Notes under the pieces: generated by a model
What the model saw: only the letters and a program-made list of their open reading frames with translations
Told to the model about the DNA's origin: nothing
The model's database searches: none
Source of the DNA: a virus
Virus record (IMG/VR): IMGVR_UViG_3300014962_000044
Location: 1-26,954 of that record
Length of the DNA: 26,954 nt
Direction: 5' to 3' (one strand)
Program-made: the position numbers and the translations under genes
Shown here: piece by piece, positions 16,440-23,387 of the stretch
Layout of the letters: each line of letters starts with the position of its first letter
Position numbering within the stretch: the first letter of the stretch is position 1

Positions 16440-16769
16440 ATGGCCATTGTAGATAGAAGCTCTAGACCAAGAACAGAAATAGAAAACGTTTTATGGGCAA
16501 TCAAAAAAGCTGATGTAGTTTATGATATTGAGTTGGCAAGGGTAATAGCTTCTGTTCATGGCGTAAGCCCAGAGCGTATTGAAATTTTGCTTGGTCCACA
16601 AATTATTATAATTGACCCGAGATTTTTAAAAGAAAGAAATATTTTTGCACGAAAACCTGGAATCATTAAAAAAGTTTTGATGTATTTTAATAAAAGAGTT
16701 TTTTATAGCATTAGTTTAAAAAAACTTATTAGACTAACTGGTAATGATTTAATTTTAAAACAAAAATAG
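16440..16769 (+). CDS. Hypothetical basic protein
   Basis: A 109-residue protein. The N-terminal half (ENVLWAIKKADVVYDIELAR, SVHGVSPERIEILLGP) looks like a short helix-turn-helix-sized bundle, followed by a hydrophobic strand (QIIIIDPRFL) and a basic C-terminus. No family is recognised. AGGAGA lies five bases before the ATG, overlapping the stop of the transglycosylase gene. It is the gene directly upstream of the structured RNA candidate. Confidence 0.6.
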   Translation: MAIVDRSSRPRTEIENVLWAIKKADVVYDIELARVIASVHGVSPERIEILLGPQIIIIDPRFLKERNIFARKPGIIKKVLMYFNKRVFYSISLKKLIRLTGNDLILKQK

Positions 16770-16772
16770 TTT

Positions 16773-16981
16773 TGAGACGTAGGCGTGAAGTCGCTGTGGT
16801 GAGAGTGTAGGGAGTGTTAAACTCTAGATTAAAAGCCTCCAAATAGGCACTTGCTATCCACTAGGACACGCAGAGAGAAGATAATACTCGGAGCCGAATA
16901 TGAGGGTAATCTGCAGAGAACTTTGTTGATACGCATGAACCTCAGTAAGCTCGTAGCCATGGTCGCGTATGGCACGTCTCA
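16773..16981 (+). ncRNA. Candidate structured non-coding RNA, about 209 bases
   Basis: This interval has no plausible reading frame and, by hand count, is about 48 percent G+C in an AT-rich neighbourhood. Its ends pair perfectly: TGAGACGT (16773-16780) with ACGTCTCA (16974-16981). Inside are further helices: GCAGA with TCTGC (16870-16874 / 16910-16914) enclosing a hairpin at 16884-16901; GTGG with CCAC (16796-16799 / 16858-16861) enclosing GAGT/ACTC and GCCT/AGGC hairpins; and GCCAT with ATGGC (16956-16960 / 16969-16973), which abuts the closing stem like a T-arm. ACGC (16931-16934) can pair with GCGT in that hairpin's loop, a possible pseudoknot. It does not match group I intron, RNase P, tmRNA or tRNA signatures that I know. 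It may be processed from the operon transcript. Confidence 0.6.
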
Positions 16982-16998
16982 CTTTTTAGGAGCTTAAA

Positions 16999-17469
16999 TT
17001 GTCCAAACAATATGGATTCCAGCAGCAACTATCAAAGGGCTTACAGGCTCAAAAAGAATTTGCCGATTTTTATGAAATAGAACTATTAGACGGTACTGGT
17101 GCAGATATGAAATTGGCAAATGGCGCACTGGTGGAACTAAAAACGGACTTTAGAAACTCCAAGCGTACAGGAAATCTGTTTATTGAACGTTACAGTTCAA
17201 GTTTAAAAAAGTCTGATGGTGGTCCGTGGAAAGCTAAAACTGACGGCTGTATGTATTTTGTATATAAGTTTGATGATATTGTTTTGTGCTATTTAGTAGA
17301 TGAATTATTGGAATTTCTAAATAAAAACATACAAAATTACACATCTAAACGCATAAATAATGGCAGTTATGATACTTTGGGATATTTAGTTCCAATTCAT
17401 CATGTATCTCATATAGCTTTAGATTTTAGACAAATTGTATTAGACGCTGAAAATGAAGTAAATACTTAA
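16999..17469 (+). CDS. PD-(D/E)XK-type nuclease
   Basis: A 156-residue protein from a TTG start supported by AGGAG six bases upstream. A helix with Glu20 leads to GTGADMKLANGALVELKTD: Asp36 and Glu46-x-Lys48 form the D...ExK metal site of restriction-like nucleases, followed by the strand GNLFIERYSS. Size and layout fit phage junction resolvases or small DNA-processing nucleases (T7 endonuclease I-like role). It could also be a host-DNA degrading enzyme. The fold call is good; the substrate is unknown. It is the first gene after the structured RNA. Confidence 0.75.
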   Translation: MSKQYGFQQQLSKGLQAQKEFADFYEIELLDGTGADMKLANGALVELKTDFRNSKRTGNLFIERYSSSLKKSDGGPWKAKTDGCMYFVYKFDDIVLCYLVDELLEFLNKNIQNYTSKRINNGSYDTLGYLVPIHHVSHIALDFRQIVLDAENEVNT

Positions 17470-17510
17470 ATATCCTGATATTACTAGCATTTTTATAGTA
17501 AACAATCTAG

Positions 17511-17539
17511 TTGACTATTATGCTCCATTTTGGTACATA
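17511..17539 (+). promoter_or_regulatory. Promoter candidate giving a leaderless message
   Basis: TTGACT (17511-17516), 17 bases, then TACATA (17534-17539). The -10 box is poor but the -35 and spacing are right. The start would fall near 17546, which is the A of the next gene's ATG, and that gene lacks a ribosome site. Confidence 0.45.
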
Positions 17540-17545
17540 TTAACT

Positions 17546-17854
17546 ATGAGCAAGATAGTTACAAGAAAAGCGCCACATAATGCTACGCGTATTATTAAGC
17601 CAAACGTGTTGGCTGATGAAGTCTATAATATCTTATCTGTTGAAATAAATAAATTAAGCGTTAAGTCTAGAGGTCCAGGTTTAGAACCGGTGGATATTAA
17701 GGCTTTGAAAGAATTATCTAGTGTGCTACTTGGGCTAGATAAGGCTGAACGTGAGCGTAATAAATCAGATGCATTACTGGGCGAACTTCAGAATCTCAGT
17801 AAAGAAGAACTAGTTGAAATCGTAAAATCTGAACTGGAGCAGTCTGATGAATAA
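17546..17854 (+). CDS. Small terminase subunit candidate
   Basis: A 102-residue protein. It begins with a basic segment (MSKIVTRKAPHNATRIIKPN), then helices ADEVYNILSVEINKLSV, DIKALKELSSVLLGLDKAER and a Glu-rich C-terminal helix. Small terminase subunits of podophages often have this layout: a basic start and a central oligomerising helix with a conserved LxxLxKxxxxLxxAERE-like stretch. The large subunit lies five genes downstream. The assignment is tentative; a structural or regulatory role is also possible. No ribosome site precedes it. Confidence 0.6.
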   Translation: MSKIVTRKAPHNATRIIKPNVLADEVYNILSVEINKLSVKSRGPGLEPVDIKALKELSSVLLGLDKAERERNKSDALLGELQNLSKEELVEIVKSELEQSDE

Positions 17855-18182
17855 GCCAAGTTTGTATGCACAATATTTAGCAGAAAGGTCTAACGTAAAT
17901 ATTATTGAAAAGGACACTGGCTATATAACTTATATTTTTACAAAAGATTATTGTTATATTGAGGACATTTATGTTGTACCAGAAGCTAGAGGTACAAAGC
18001 TGGCTTCAAATTTGGCTAAAGAAGTTGCAGAAGAAGCTCTCAAGCATGGTTACAAAAAACTTTTAGGTTCTGTCTGTATATCAGCCAATGGGGCGGAGCG
18101 AAATGTAGCTTATATGTTAAACTATGGATATAAAATAAAAAGTCTTGAAGGCGATATGATTTATTTTATTAAGGATATATAA
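17847..18182 (+). CDS. GNAT-family acetyltransferase 1
   Basis: A 111-residue protein, short for the family. DYCYIEDIYVVPEARGTKLA (about 30-50) is GNAT motif A, where V-x-x-x-x-R-G-x-x binds the acetyl-CoA pyrophosphate; NGAERNVAYMLNYGYK is the motif B region. The N-terminal strands are reduced. It overlaps the previous gene by eight bases, so the two are coupled. The acceptor is unknown; phage GNATs have been found to modify host proteins or DNA bases. Right next to packaging genes, a virion or packaging protein target is possible. Confidence 0.8.
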   Translation: MNKPSLYAQYLAERSNVNIIEKDTGYITYIFTKDYCYIEDIYVVPEARGTKLASNLAKEVAEEALKHGYKKLLGSVCISANGAERNVAYMLNYGYKIKSLEGDMIYFIKDI

Positions 18183-18610
18183 TGGGACTTGTTATCAGAG
18201 AACTTACAAAAGAAGACTATCCAATTATTTTTAATAGTTGGTTAAAAAGTTATAGCAAAGAATATGTTAAGTATAAAAATGTTCCTAACCAAATTTACTA
18301 TCAAGGACAGCATCTACTAATCGAAAATTTGTTGTCTAATAGCACTACTTTAGTTGCAGTTGATAGTGAAGACCAAAACATAGTTCTTGGATATTGTGTT
18401 GGGACCAAGTCAGAAGACACTTTTGTGGTGCATTATATCTATGTTAAAAAAGACTTTAGAGGTATGAAAATTGCTTCTAATATATTAAAATATGCTGGCG
18501 TAACTCCAGAGTCTAATATTGTTTTTACTCACTATACTCCGTCGGGAGCAGCGCTCGCTTCAAAATTTAACGCTATATATCACCCTTATATATTAATGGT
18601 AGGTGCATAA
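18182..18610 (+). CDS. GNAT-family acetyltransferase-like 2
   Basis: A 142-residue protein with an intact-looking N-terminal half (LVIRELTKEDYPIIFNSWL). Motif A reads VVHYIYVKKDFRGMKIASNI, with R-G-M-K-I instead of the usual Q/R-G-x-G-x-A/G, so the pyrophosphate loop is altered. The C-terminal part after the motif is short and ends HPYILMVGA. It shares one base with the first GNAT gene (TAATG). The two are only distantly alike, so a recent tandem duplication is not evident. Activity cannot be judged by sight. Confidence 0.75.
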   Translation: MGLVIRELTKEDYPIIFNSWLKSYSKEYVKYKNVPNQIYYQGQHLLIENLLSNSTTLVAVDSEDQNIVLGYCVGTKSEDTFVVHYIYVKKDFRGMKIASNILKYAGVTPESNIVFTHYTPSGAALASKFNAIYHPYILMVGA

Positions 18611-19182
18611 TGGTTAATGAGCAAGAGCAGGGCGCACTTTCATTTGCTATTGAGCTTGCAATTGGTCAGGGCATAAATGTTCTAGATAGGTCTATACAAA
18701 TCTTTGAAGATATTGATAGTAATACGCTAAAAAAAGTAGATTATGGAGTGTCTATATTAGAAAAACTTGGCTCAGAACCAATTACAGTCCGTATTGCTAC
18801 GGCTGGTGGAGATGTTTACGCTGGATTCGGTATTGCAGGGAGACTTCGTGCTAGCAGTTGCGAAATAATCACTGAAGCATATGGAAATTGCATGAGTAGT
18901 GGCGTTATGGTGTTCTCTGCTGGTGATGTTAGGCGAGCAAAAGAGCCTGTTTTATTTATGTTACATCAGTTGTCTGCTGAAATCCCAGAAGACAAGTTAT
19001 TAGGGCTTAAGGCAGCCGTAATTCAACTAAAAAGAGACCAAGAAGTTTATATAAAGTACTTAGCACAACGCACAGGTACGTCAACAAAAGTATGGAAAAG
19101 TTTTATTAACAGGTCAGATGATACGTATTTAACTGCTGCAGAGGCGTTACATCTAAATTTGGCCACAGAGGAGGTTTTATAA
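18610..19182 (+). CDS. ClpP-like serine protease, prohead protease candidate
   Basis: A 190-residue protein. It has the ClpP/S14 pattern: ITVRIATAGGDVYAGFGIAG, then GNCMSSGVMVFSAG with nucleophile Ser96, FMLHQ with His119, and DDTYLTAAEAL with Asp171, aligned without gaps around each residue to the ClpP triad. There is no signal peptide, so it acts in the cytoplasm. In phages this fold often serves as prohead protease, trimming scaffold and capsid. It stands before the large terminase, far from the capsid and on the other strand, which is unusual. It overlaps the flanking starts by single bases. Confidence 0.88.
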   Translation: MVNEQEQGALSFAIELAIGQGINVLDRSIQIFEDIDSNTLKKVDYGVSILEKLGSEPITVRIATAGGDVYAGFGIAGRLRASSCEIITEAYGNCMSSGVMVFSAGDVRRAKEPVLFMLHQLSAEIPEDKLLGLKAAVIQLKRDQEVYIKYLAQRTGTSTKVWKSFINRSDDTYLTAAEALHLNLATEEVL

Positions 19183-19439
19183 TGGAACAACAAACGTCAG
19201 AAGTCGCTACTGAGGCTCAAAATACCGACCAGGTACTATCAAAATGGGTATCTGACTTGCGTAAATCGTTAAAAGAAAAGTCAAAAAATGAATTAGTACG
19301 TCTAGTTATTCATATGACTATTGAGCTATATAAGGAAAAGGAAAAAAATGAAAAAAATTCTAATAACTCTACTGATTCTTCTGAGCTTATCTCTAGCACT
19401 GAAGGCAGAAGAGCGCCAGATAACAGTAACCAAGACTAA
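19182..19439 (+). CDS. Small charged protein overlapping the exported protease gene
   Basis: An 85-residue protein. The first 55 residues are helical (VLSKWVSDLRKSLKEKSKNE, then LVRLVIHMTIELYKEKEK); the rest is a Ser/Asn/Asp-rich tail with low complexity. The last 92 bases overlap the next gene in another frame, and that low-complexity tail lies exactly over the neighbour's signal-peptide codons. So its C-terminus is probably shaped by the overlap. It starts at the stop of the ClpP-like gene and has GAGGAGG-like bases before the ATG. Function unknown. Confidence 0.65.
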   Translation: MEQQTSEVATEAQNTDQVLSKWVSDLRKSLKEKSKNELVRLVIHMTIELYKEKEKNEKNSNNSTDSSELISSTEGRRAPDNSNQD

Positions 19440-19929
19440 TTCTATCTGTGTTTGCGATGATTTTACGCCTATGCTTATCATGAGTATAGTAGTGCAATCT
19501 GCGTTATTTGCAAAAAAGGTAGATTATATTATCATACAAAGTCGTGGTGGTTACACAGTTACAATTTGGCCAATTCAGCTTTTATTAGAAAAGTATCCTG
19601 ATGCAACTGTTGTTATTACAGATGCTATGTCTGCAGCAGCATTTTTATCCGTGCGTTTGCCAAATAAACGTGTTATAGATAAGCAAGGAATGATGTTATT
19701 TCATAAGGTATACACAACCGTTAAAATGTCTCCAAGAGAGGATGCTAGGTTAAAGGTGGTTAATTATGCTCTTATGTGGGATGCAGCTAGACTTATGAAC
19801 ATGACTTATATGGAGTATAGGGACAAGGTAATAAATGGCGATTGGATTATACTACCAGATGAACTACTACTTCGTGGAATTGTTTCTGAGATTGTTAATA
19901 TTAAGATAGATAATAGTTATTATAAATAA
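19348..19929 (+). CDS. Exported ClpP-fold serine protease
   Basis: A 193-residue protein from ATG 19348 (AAGGAAAAGG upstream); a TTG start nine codons earlier is unlikely. Residues 1-20 (MKKILITLLILLSLSLALKA) form a classical signal peptide with a probable cut after Ala20. The mature part follows the ClpP pattern: VDYIIIQSRGGYTVTIWPIQ, ITDAMSAAAFLSV with Ser95, MMLFHK with His119, and INGDWIILPDELL with Asp165. So a second, distinct ClpP-fold enzyme would work in the periplasm or outside the cell, resembling SppA in location but not in architecture. Both proteases are next to each other, yet they share little beyond the fold. Confidence 0.85.
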   Translation: MKKILITLLILLSLSLALKAEERQITVTKTNSICVCDDFTPMLIMSIVVQSALFAKKVDYIIIQSRGGYTVTIWPIQLLLEKYPDATVVITDAMSAAAFLSVRLPNKRVIDKQGMMLFHKVYTTVKMSPREDARLKVVNYALMWDAARLMNMTYMEYRDKVINGDWIILPDELLLRGIVSEIVNIKIDNSYYK

Positions 19930-19938
19930 GGAGTTTTT

Positions 19939-20223
19939 ATGTCTACAGCAAAAAAAGTTAATGTTGAGTTAAGCGTTGAGCCAAAAAGAACAATTAAGAT
20001 TGTACGATTTTGGCAAGCAGTTTATATTGGTAATGCCCCAGCTAATTTTATTTTAAATCCAAAAGTTCAAGACAATGGTACACCAAGACTTGGAAACAGC
20101 ATCCCAGACGATGTAGAAATTATTACTGTTGATGGCGGTATTGAAATATCTTCTAAGTCAAAAAAAGAAGTTGTGTTTGTAAGCCACGCCAACATTGGTT
20201 CTATAGTCTATATTACGGAATAA
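19939..20223 (+). CDS. Small beta-rich protein, unknown
   Basis: A 94-residue protein with mostly beta character: VNVELSVEPKRTIKIVRFWQ, then AVYIGNAPANF, DVEIITVDGGIEIS and VVFVSHANIGSIVYITE. No cysteine, signal or membrane span. The composition suits a small virion protein or a cofactor for the genes beside it. It has AAGGAG before the ATG, and its stop is three bases before the terminase start. No family is recognised. Confidence 0.6.
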   Translation: MSTAKKVNVELSVEPKRTIKIVRFWQAVYIGNAPANFILNPKVQDNGTPRLGNSIPDDVEIITVDGGIEISSKSKKEVVFVSHANIGSIVYITE

Positions 20224-20226
20224 TTT

Positions 20227-21681
20227 GTGGCTAAAAGGCCTACTGTTATTAGTCCAGCAATGCGAGAATTGGCTAAACGGTTGGAGCAAGAAAAGGCTCC
20301 TAAGTTTAGCATTGACAACTTTTGCTTTGACAAGCAGAAAGAGTTTTTGCGTTCTGATGGCAGATTCAAAGTTGCGTGTACTAGTACGAGGGCTGGTAAA
20401 AGTAATGCCTTAATTGCTCATATGATTGAGACTTGTATAACGGAACGTGATGTGGTTGTGGCTTATTTTACCATTAGTGCCAACAGTGCAAGAAATATTA
20501 TCTGGGGTGAACTAAAGAAAATATTAGAAGACTATAGTATTAACTGTGACATCAATGAAACGACTATGCGTGTTAAGTTTAAAGATACGCGGTCAGAAAT
20601 TCGTATTAATGGTGCCAATAACGAAAGCGAAATTGAAAAGGTTCGGGGTTGGAAACTTAGAGCAGCCTACGTAGATGAGGCCCAGAGTTTTCGTGGTTAT
20701 TTAAAGTATTTTATAGAATCTATTTTAATGTCTCGTTTAAGAGACCAGGCTGGAACTCTAATTATCACTGGAACTCCAGGTCCTGTACCATCAGGTTTCT
20801 TCTATGACATTTATCATAACGAAAATAGCTGGAAAAAGTTTCACTGGACATGCTTTGACAATCCTCATATGCGTAATTTGGAGCAAGTGTTAGCAGAAGA
20901 AAGAGCTGCTGCTGGTATTACAGAAGAGGACCCTAGCTATCAGCGAGAGGTTTATGGACGCTGGGTCCAAGATAAAAATAGCCTAGTGTTTCAGTTTAAT
21001 AGAGATTTAAATGTAACTACAACTATCCCAGAAAAATTAGAGTATATATTTGGAGTCGATTTTGGATACAAAGACAGTGACGCTATTGCGGTTATTGGTT
21101 ATAATGAGTCTAATGTTTATCTTGTAGAAGAATTAATTACGGCTAAACAAAATATCAGTGAGCTGGCAGGGCAGATTAAGGTTTTGCAAGAGCGGTATAA
21201 GCCTACGAAGATAGTTTACGACGGTGGAGCGCTTGGTTTGAAAATTGGTATGGAGTTGCAACAGCGTCATGGCCTATATATGCAGCCAGCTGATAAGGCT
21301 CGTAAGATAGAGTTTATTGAGTTACTGAATGATGACCTTAGAACTGGTAGATTTAAGGCTTTTCCTAATAGTAGATTTGAAGAAGACTGTGGTTTGCTGC
21401 TTTGGGATAAGTCGGTTGGCAACGGTAAGCGTGTCGTTTCTGAAAGTTATCATAGCGATATAACAGACGCAGCACTTTATAGTTGGCGTGAAGCTAAGCA
21501 CTTTTTAAACGTGCCTGCTATGACTGAAAAGCCAGCACTACGTAGTTTTCAGCAACTTGAAGACCAGGTTGCAAAAGAATCTGCCGAGGTTGATGCTGCT
21601 AAGCGTGGTGAGATTTTAGATGATAACGTCAGTGAAGAAGACCTTATGTCTATATTTGATATTTATGGTAATGATTATTAG
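20227..21681 (+). CDS. Terminase large subunit
   Basis: A 484-residue DNA-packaging motor and nuclease. The start is GTG 20227 with only a weak GGA upstream. The ATPase half has Walker A TSTRAGKS (52-59, a variant P-loop), Walker B AAYVDEAQ (147-154, Asp150-Glu151) and the coupling motif TGTPG (181-185). The nuclease half has the RNase H-like acidic residues Asp278 in GVDFGYKD, Asp332 in IVYDGGALG and Asp411/Asp414 in HSDITDAALY. It would dock on the portal encoded at 11711-13522, on the opposite strand. All key residues are present, so the enzyme looks functional. The next gene ends one base beyond its stop in the opposite direction. Confidence 0.95.
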   Translation: MAKRPTVISPAMRELAKRLEQEKAPKFSIDNFCFDKQKEFLRSDGRFKVACTSTRAGKSNALIAHMIETCITERDVVVAYFTISANSARNIIWGELKKILEDYSINCDINETTMRVKFKDTRSEIRINGANNESEIEKVRGWKLRAAYVDEAQSFRGYLKYFIESILMSRLRDQAGTLIITGTPGPVPSGFFYDIYHNENSWKKFHWTCFDNPHMRNLEQVLAEERAAAGITEEDPSYQREVYGRWVQDKNSLVFQFNRDLNVTTTIPEKLEYIFGVDFGYKDSDAIAVIGYNESNVYLVEELITAKQNISELAGQIKVLQERYKPTKIVYDGGALGLKIGMELQQRHGLYMQPADKARKIEFIELLNDDLRTGRFKAFPNSRFEEDCGLLLWDKSVGNGKRVVSESYHSDITDAALYSWREAKHFLNVPAMTEKPALRSFQQLEDQVAKESAEVDAAKRGEILDDNVSEEDLMSIFDIYGNDY

Positions 21682-21682
21682 G

Positions 21683-22129
21683 CTACTTGTTCATGTCCAT
21701 TAATAGTTCTCTTAAGGCCGCTGCTAAAGATACTTTTTGTCTGCTGGCAGCTATAAGTTTACTGCAAACACTGCATACTAGGCCATAAACTGTTTTTGTT
21801 TTTTTGTTTTGCAGTACGTGGAGCTTTGAAGTTTTTGTATTACAGCATTTGCATTTGTAGTCTTGTGCAACAGACATTTGGTTAAATTCGTCCAAAGACA
21901 AATTATACATTTTGGTTAAGTTGTATTGTTTGGTTGTTAGTTTTTTAGCCTCTTTTATTGGCTTAACCATTAAAGACCTTTTGTGCTCTTTCCATTTTTT
22001 TGTTTTTTCGTATGAACACTCTTTACAAAGTGGTTGCAATCCATCTTTACTGTTTTTTCTGTTGGCAAAACTATATACTGATTTTTCTTTATTACAGCAG
22101 TTGCATTTTTTGAATTGAGTGTGGTCCAT
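21683..22129 (-). CDS. Degenerate endonuclease VII-like protein, catalytic core lost
   Basis: A 148-residue protein with AGGAGA before ATG 22129. It has the same plan as the HNH gene at 8911-9420: zinc knuckle with Cys9, 12, 35 and 38 (NRKNSKDGLQPLCKEC), basic linker, then CKCC at 93-96 and GLVCSVC at 116-122. A gapless alignment puts Leu-Gln-Asn-Lys (106-109) where the intact copy has Asp-His-Cys-His, and Ser123 where it has Asn147. The zinc cysteines remain but the catalytic His and Asn are gone. It is either an inactive remnant or a DNA-binding protein derived from a nuclease. It converges on the terminase gene, one base apart. The open frame itself is unbroken. Confidence 0.8.
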   Translation of the reverse strand: MDHTQFKKCNCCNKEKSVYSFANRKNSKDGLQPLCKECSYEKTKKWKEHKRSLMVKPIKEAKKLTTKQYNLTKMYNLSLDEFNQMSVAQDYKCKCCNTKTSKLHVLQNKKTKTVYGLVCSVCSKLIAASRQKVSLAAALRELLMDMNK

Positions 22130-22690
22130 AAATTTCTCCTATAACTCGACTTTAAACTGCTGGGGCGGGCTTGTCAAATTTTAATTTTTAGGCGTCTCAA
22201 AATGACTAGAGTAAAAACTCTAAATGGGTAAAAATTGGAACTTGTAAGCATGATTTACAAGCTGCCTGAAAATACCAGAAAGTTCAATTTTTCAAAAGGA
22301 TATTCAGTTTTACTCGTGTCGTCCAAAAGGCTCAGGTCAAATATATTCGATTTGAGTGTCAGCAGTTTAGATGGCTGGTGCGGCGCGATTTTTTTGCTAT
22401 TTTTAGTTTGGCATAAAGTTTTCTAATGGCTGTTATAATAATGACTAATTTTGTACTCGTTCTGTTGGCAAAAAGAAATTTATAGGCCATATAATTTTTA
22501 CTTATACTAATGAACTTTGCCAGCTTAAAGTCAGAAGGCCAAACTTTAAAGTTTTTGGAGATTTTAAAGCCTGACTTTGCTTTTGAAAAATTTGACTTTG
22601 AAACGGACATGAACAATTTCCAATAAATGCAACTGGCTTTAGCGAACTTTGGGTGTGGCAACGGGAGAAAGTGTGAGCGATTACCGTAGC

Positions 22691-22744
22691 TTATATATTT
22701 TTAATTACTTTACTAATTTAATAAAATATAAAAAACATATATTC
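22691..22744. other. AT-rich patch, possible unwinding element
   Basis: Fifty-four bases with four C and no G, including TTATATATTTTTAATTAC. It would melt easily and lies some 650 bases from the iterated array. Confidence 0.45.
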
Positions 22745-23140
22745 TTTCCCAAAAAGGCCGTTTTTAGAAACAACTTACTTTACTTTAAGTCTCCTTTTTT
22801 GGTCCTTTTTTTCTATGGGTATGGGGTAAACTGTTTATGTAGGCCCAGGCTATGTCTATGTCTATAGTCTATACCATGGCCTTAGCCTAAATAACATAGA
22901 ACCTGTAAACGCAAATAAACCTACGCTACGCAAATCAATTTAAAGGCCTCTAATCGCCTCACCATTGAACGAATGGCCCGCGAGGCATACCCAAGTATGG
23001 GTCACAGGTTACAGGGCTTATAAACGCGATTACGAGTTATGCCTATATTTGAGCTGACAGGCTATAATAGGCTATTAGACAAACGATTAGACCTTAGTCC
23101 ATACCTAAGCCTATCCCTGGACTATCGTGGCTTAAAAGGA

Positions 23141-23163
23141 CCGTTTGACGCGAATAGGGCCTT
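23141..23163 (+). repeat. Copy 1 of a shared element (CCGTTTGACGCGAA + CGAATAGGGCCTT)
   Basis: CCGTTTGACGCGAATA recurs as CCGTCTGACGCGAACA at 24491-24506, and CGAATAGGGCCTT (23151-23163) recurs inverted as AAGGCCCTATTCG at 24535-24547. Both partners lie within 60 bases of each other in the second location. A phage-specific promoter or protein-binding site is possible. Confidence 0.5.
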
Positions 23164-23249
23164 ACCAAGTTGTAAGTGTTAATAGTCTATACACCTGTAA
23201 AAAAAGTTATAACTATTTGAAACTAGTGCCATTTTTAGGCCTACCCTGT

Positions 23250-23339
23250 ATAAAAACACCCTTATTTAAAAACACCCCCACCATAAAAAGACACACATAT
23301 AAACGGCCCATCCCCACATTAACCCCCTATATTAAAAAA
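23250..23339. other. G-poor A/C-rich tract
   Basis: Only three G in 90 bases on the plus strand, with runs such as AAAAACACCC and CACCCCCACC. The strong strand bias is unlike coding DNA here and could expose a single-stranded or primase-binding region beside the iterated array. Confidence 0.45.
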
Positions 23340-23366
23340 GTGCCCTGCTTTCACACACTTATAACT

Positions 23367-23383
23367 TTGGCACAGTCTTTGCA
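23367..23383 (+). promoter_or_regulatory. Sigma54-type -24/-12 match, plus strand
   Basis: TTGGCACAGTCTTTGCA has GG-N10-GC at the right spacing and nearly the full TGGCAC-N5-TTGCA pattern. It sits at the left edge of the array. No plus-strand gene follows, so a promoter role is doubtful. Confidence 0.4.
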
Positions 23384-23387
23384 CCCC

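Noticed and set aside
16773-16981. Group I intron, tmRNA, RNase P RNA or tRNA
   Set aside because: The conserved core strings of these RNAs are not found; the closing 8-base stem and T-arm-like hairpin alone are not enough, and the hairpin loop is not a TTCRA loop.
19321-19347. TTG start for the exported protease
   Set aside because: It would add charged residues before the signal peptide; ATG 19348 gives a standard signal sequence.
22235-22426. 63-codon plus-strand open frame
   Set aside because: TTG start without ribosome site, overlapping a hairpin; no motif.
22359-22661. 100-codon minus-strand open frame, Lys/Ser-rich
   Set aside because: TTG start; the inner ATG at 22610 has only a weak GGAA site, with no recognisable motif. 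A real small basic protein cannot be fully excluded.
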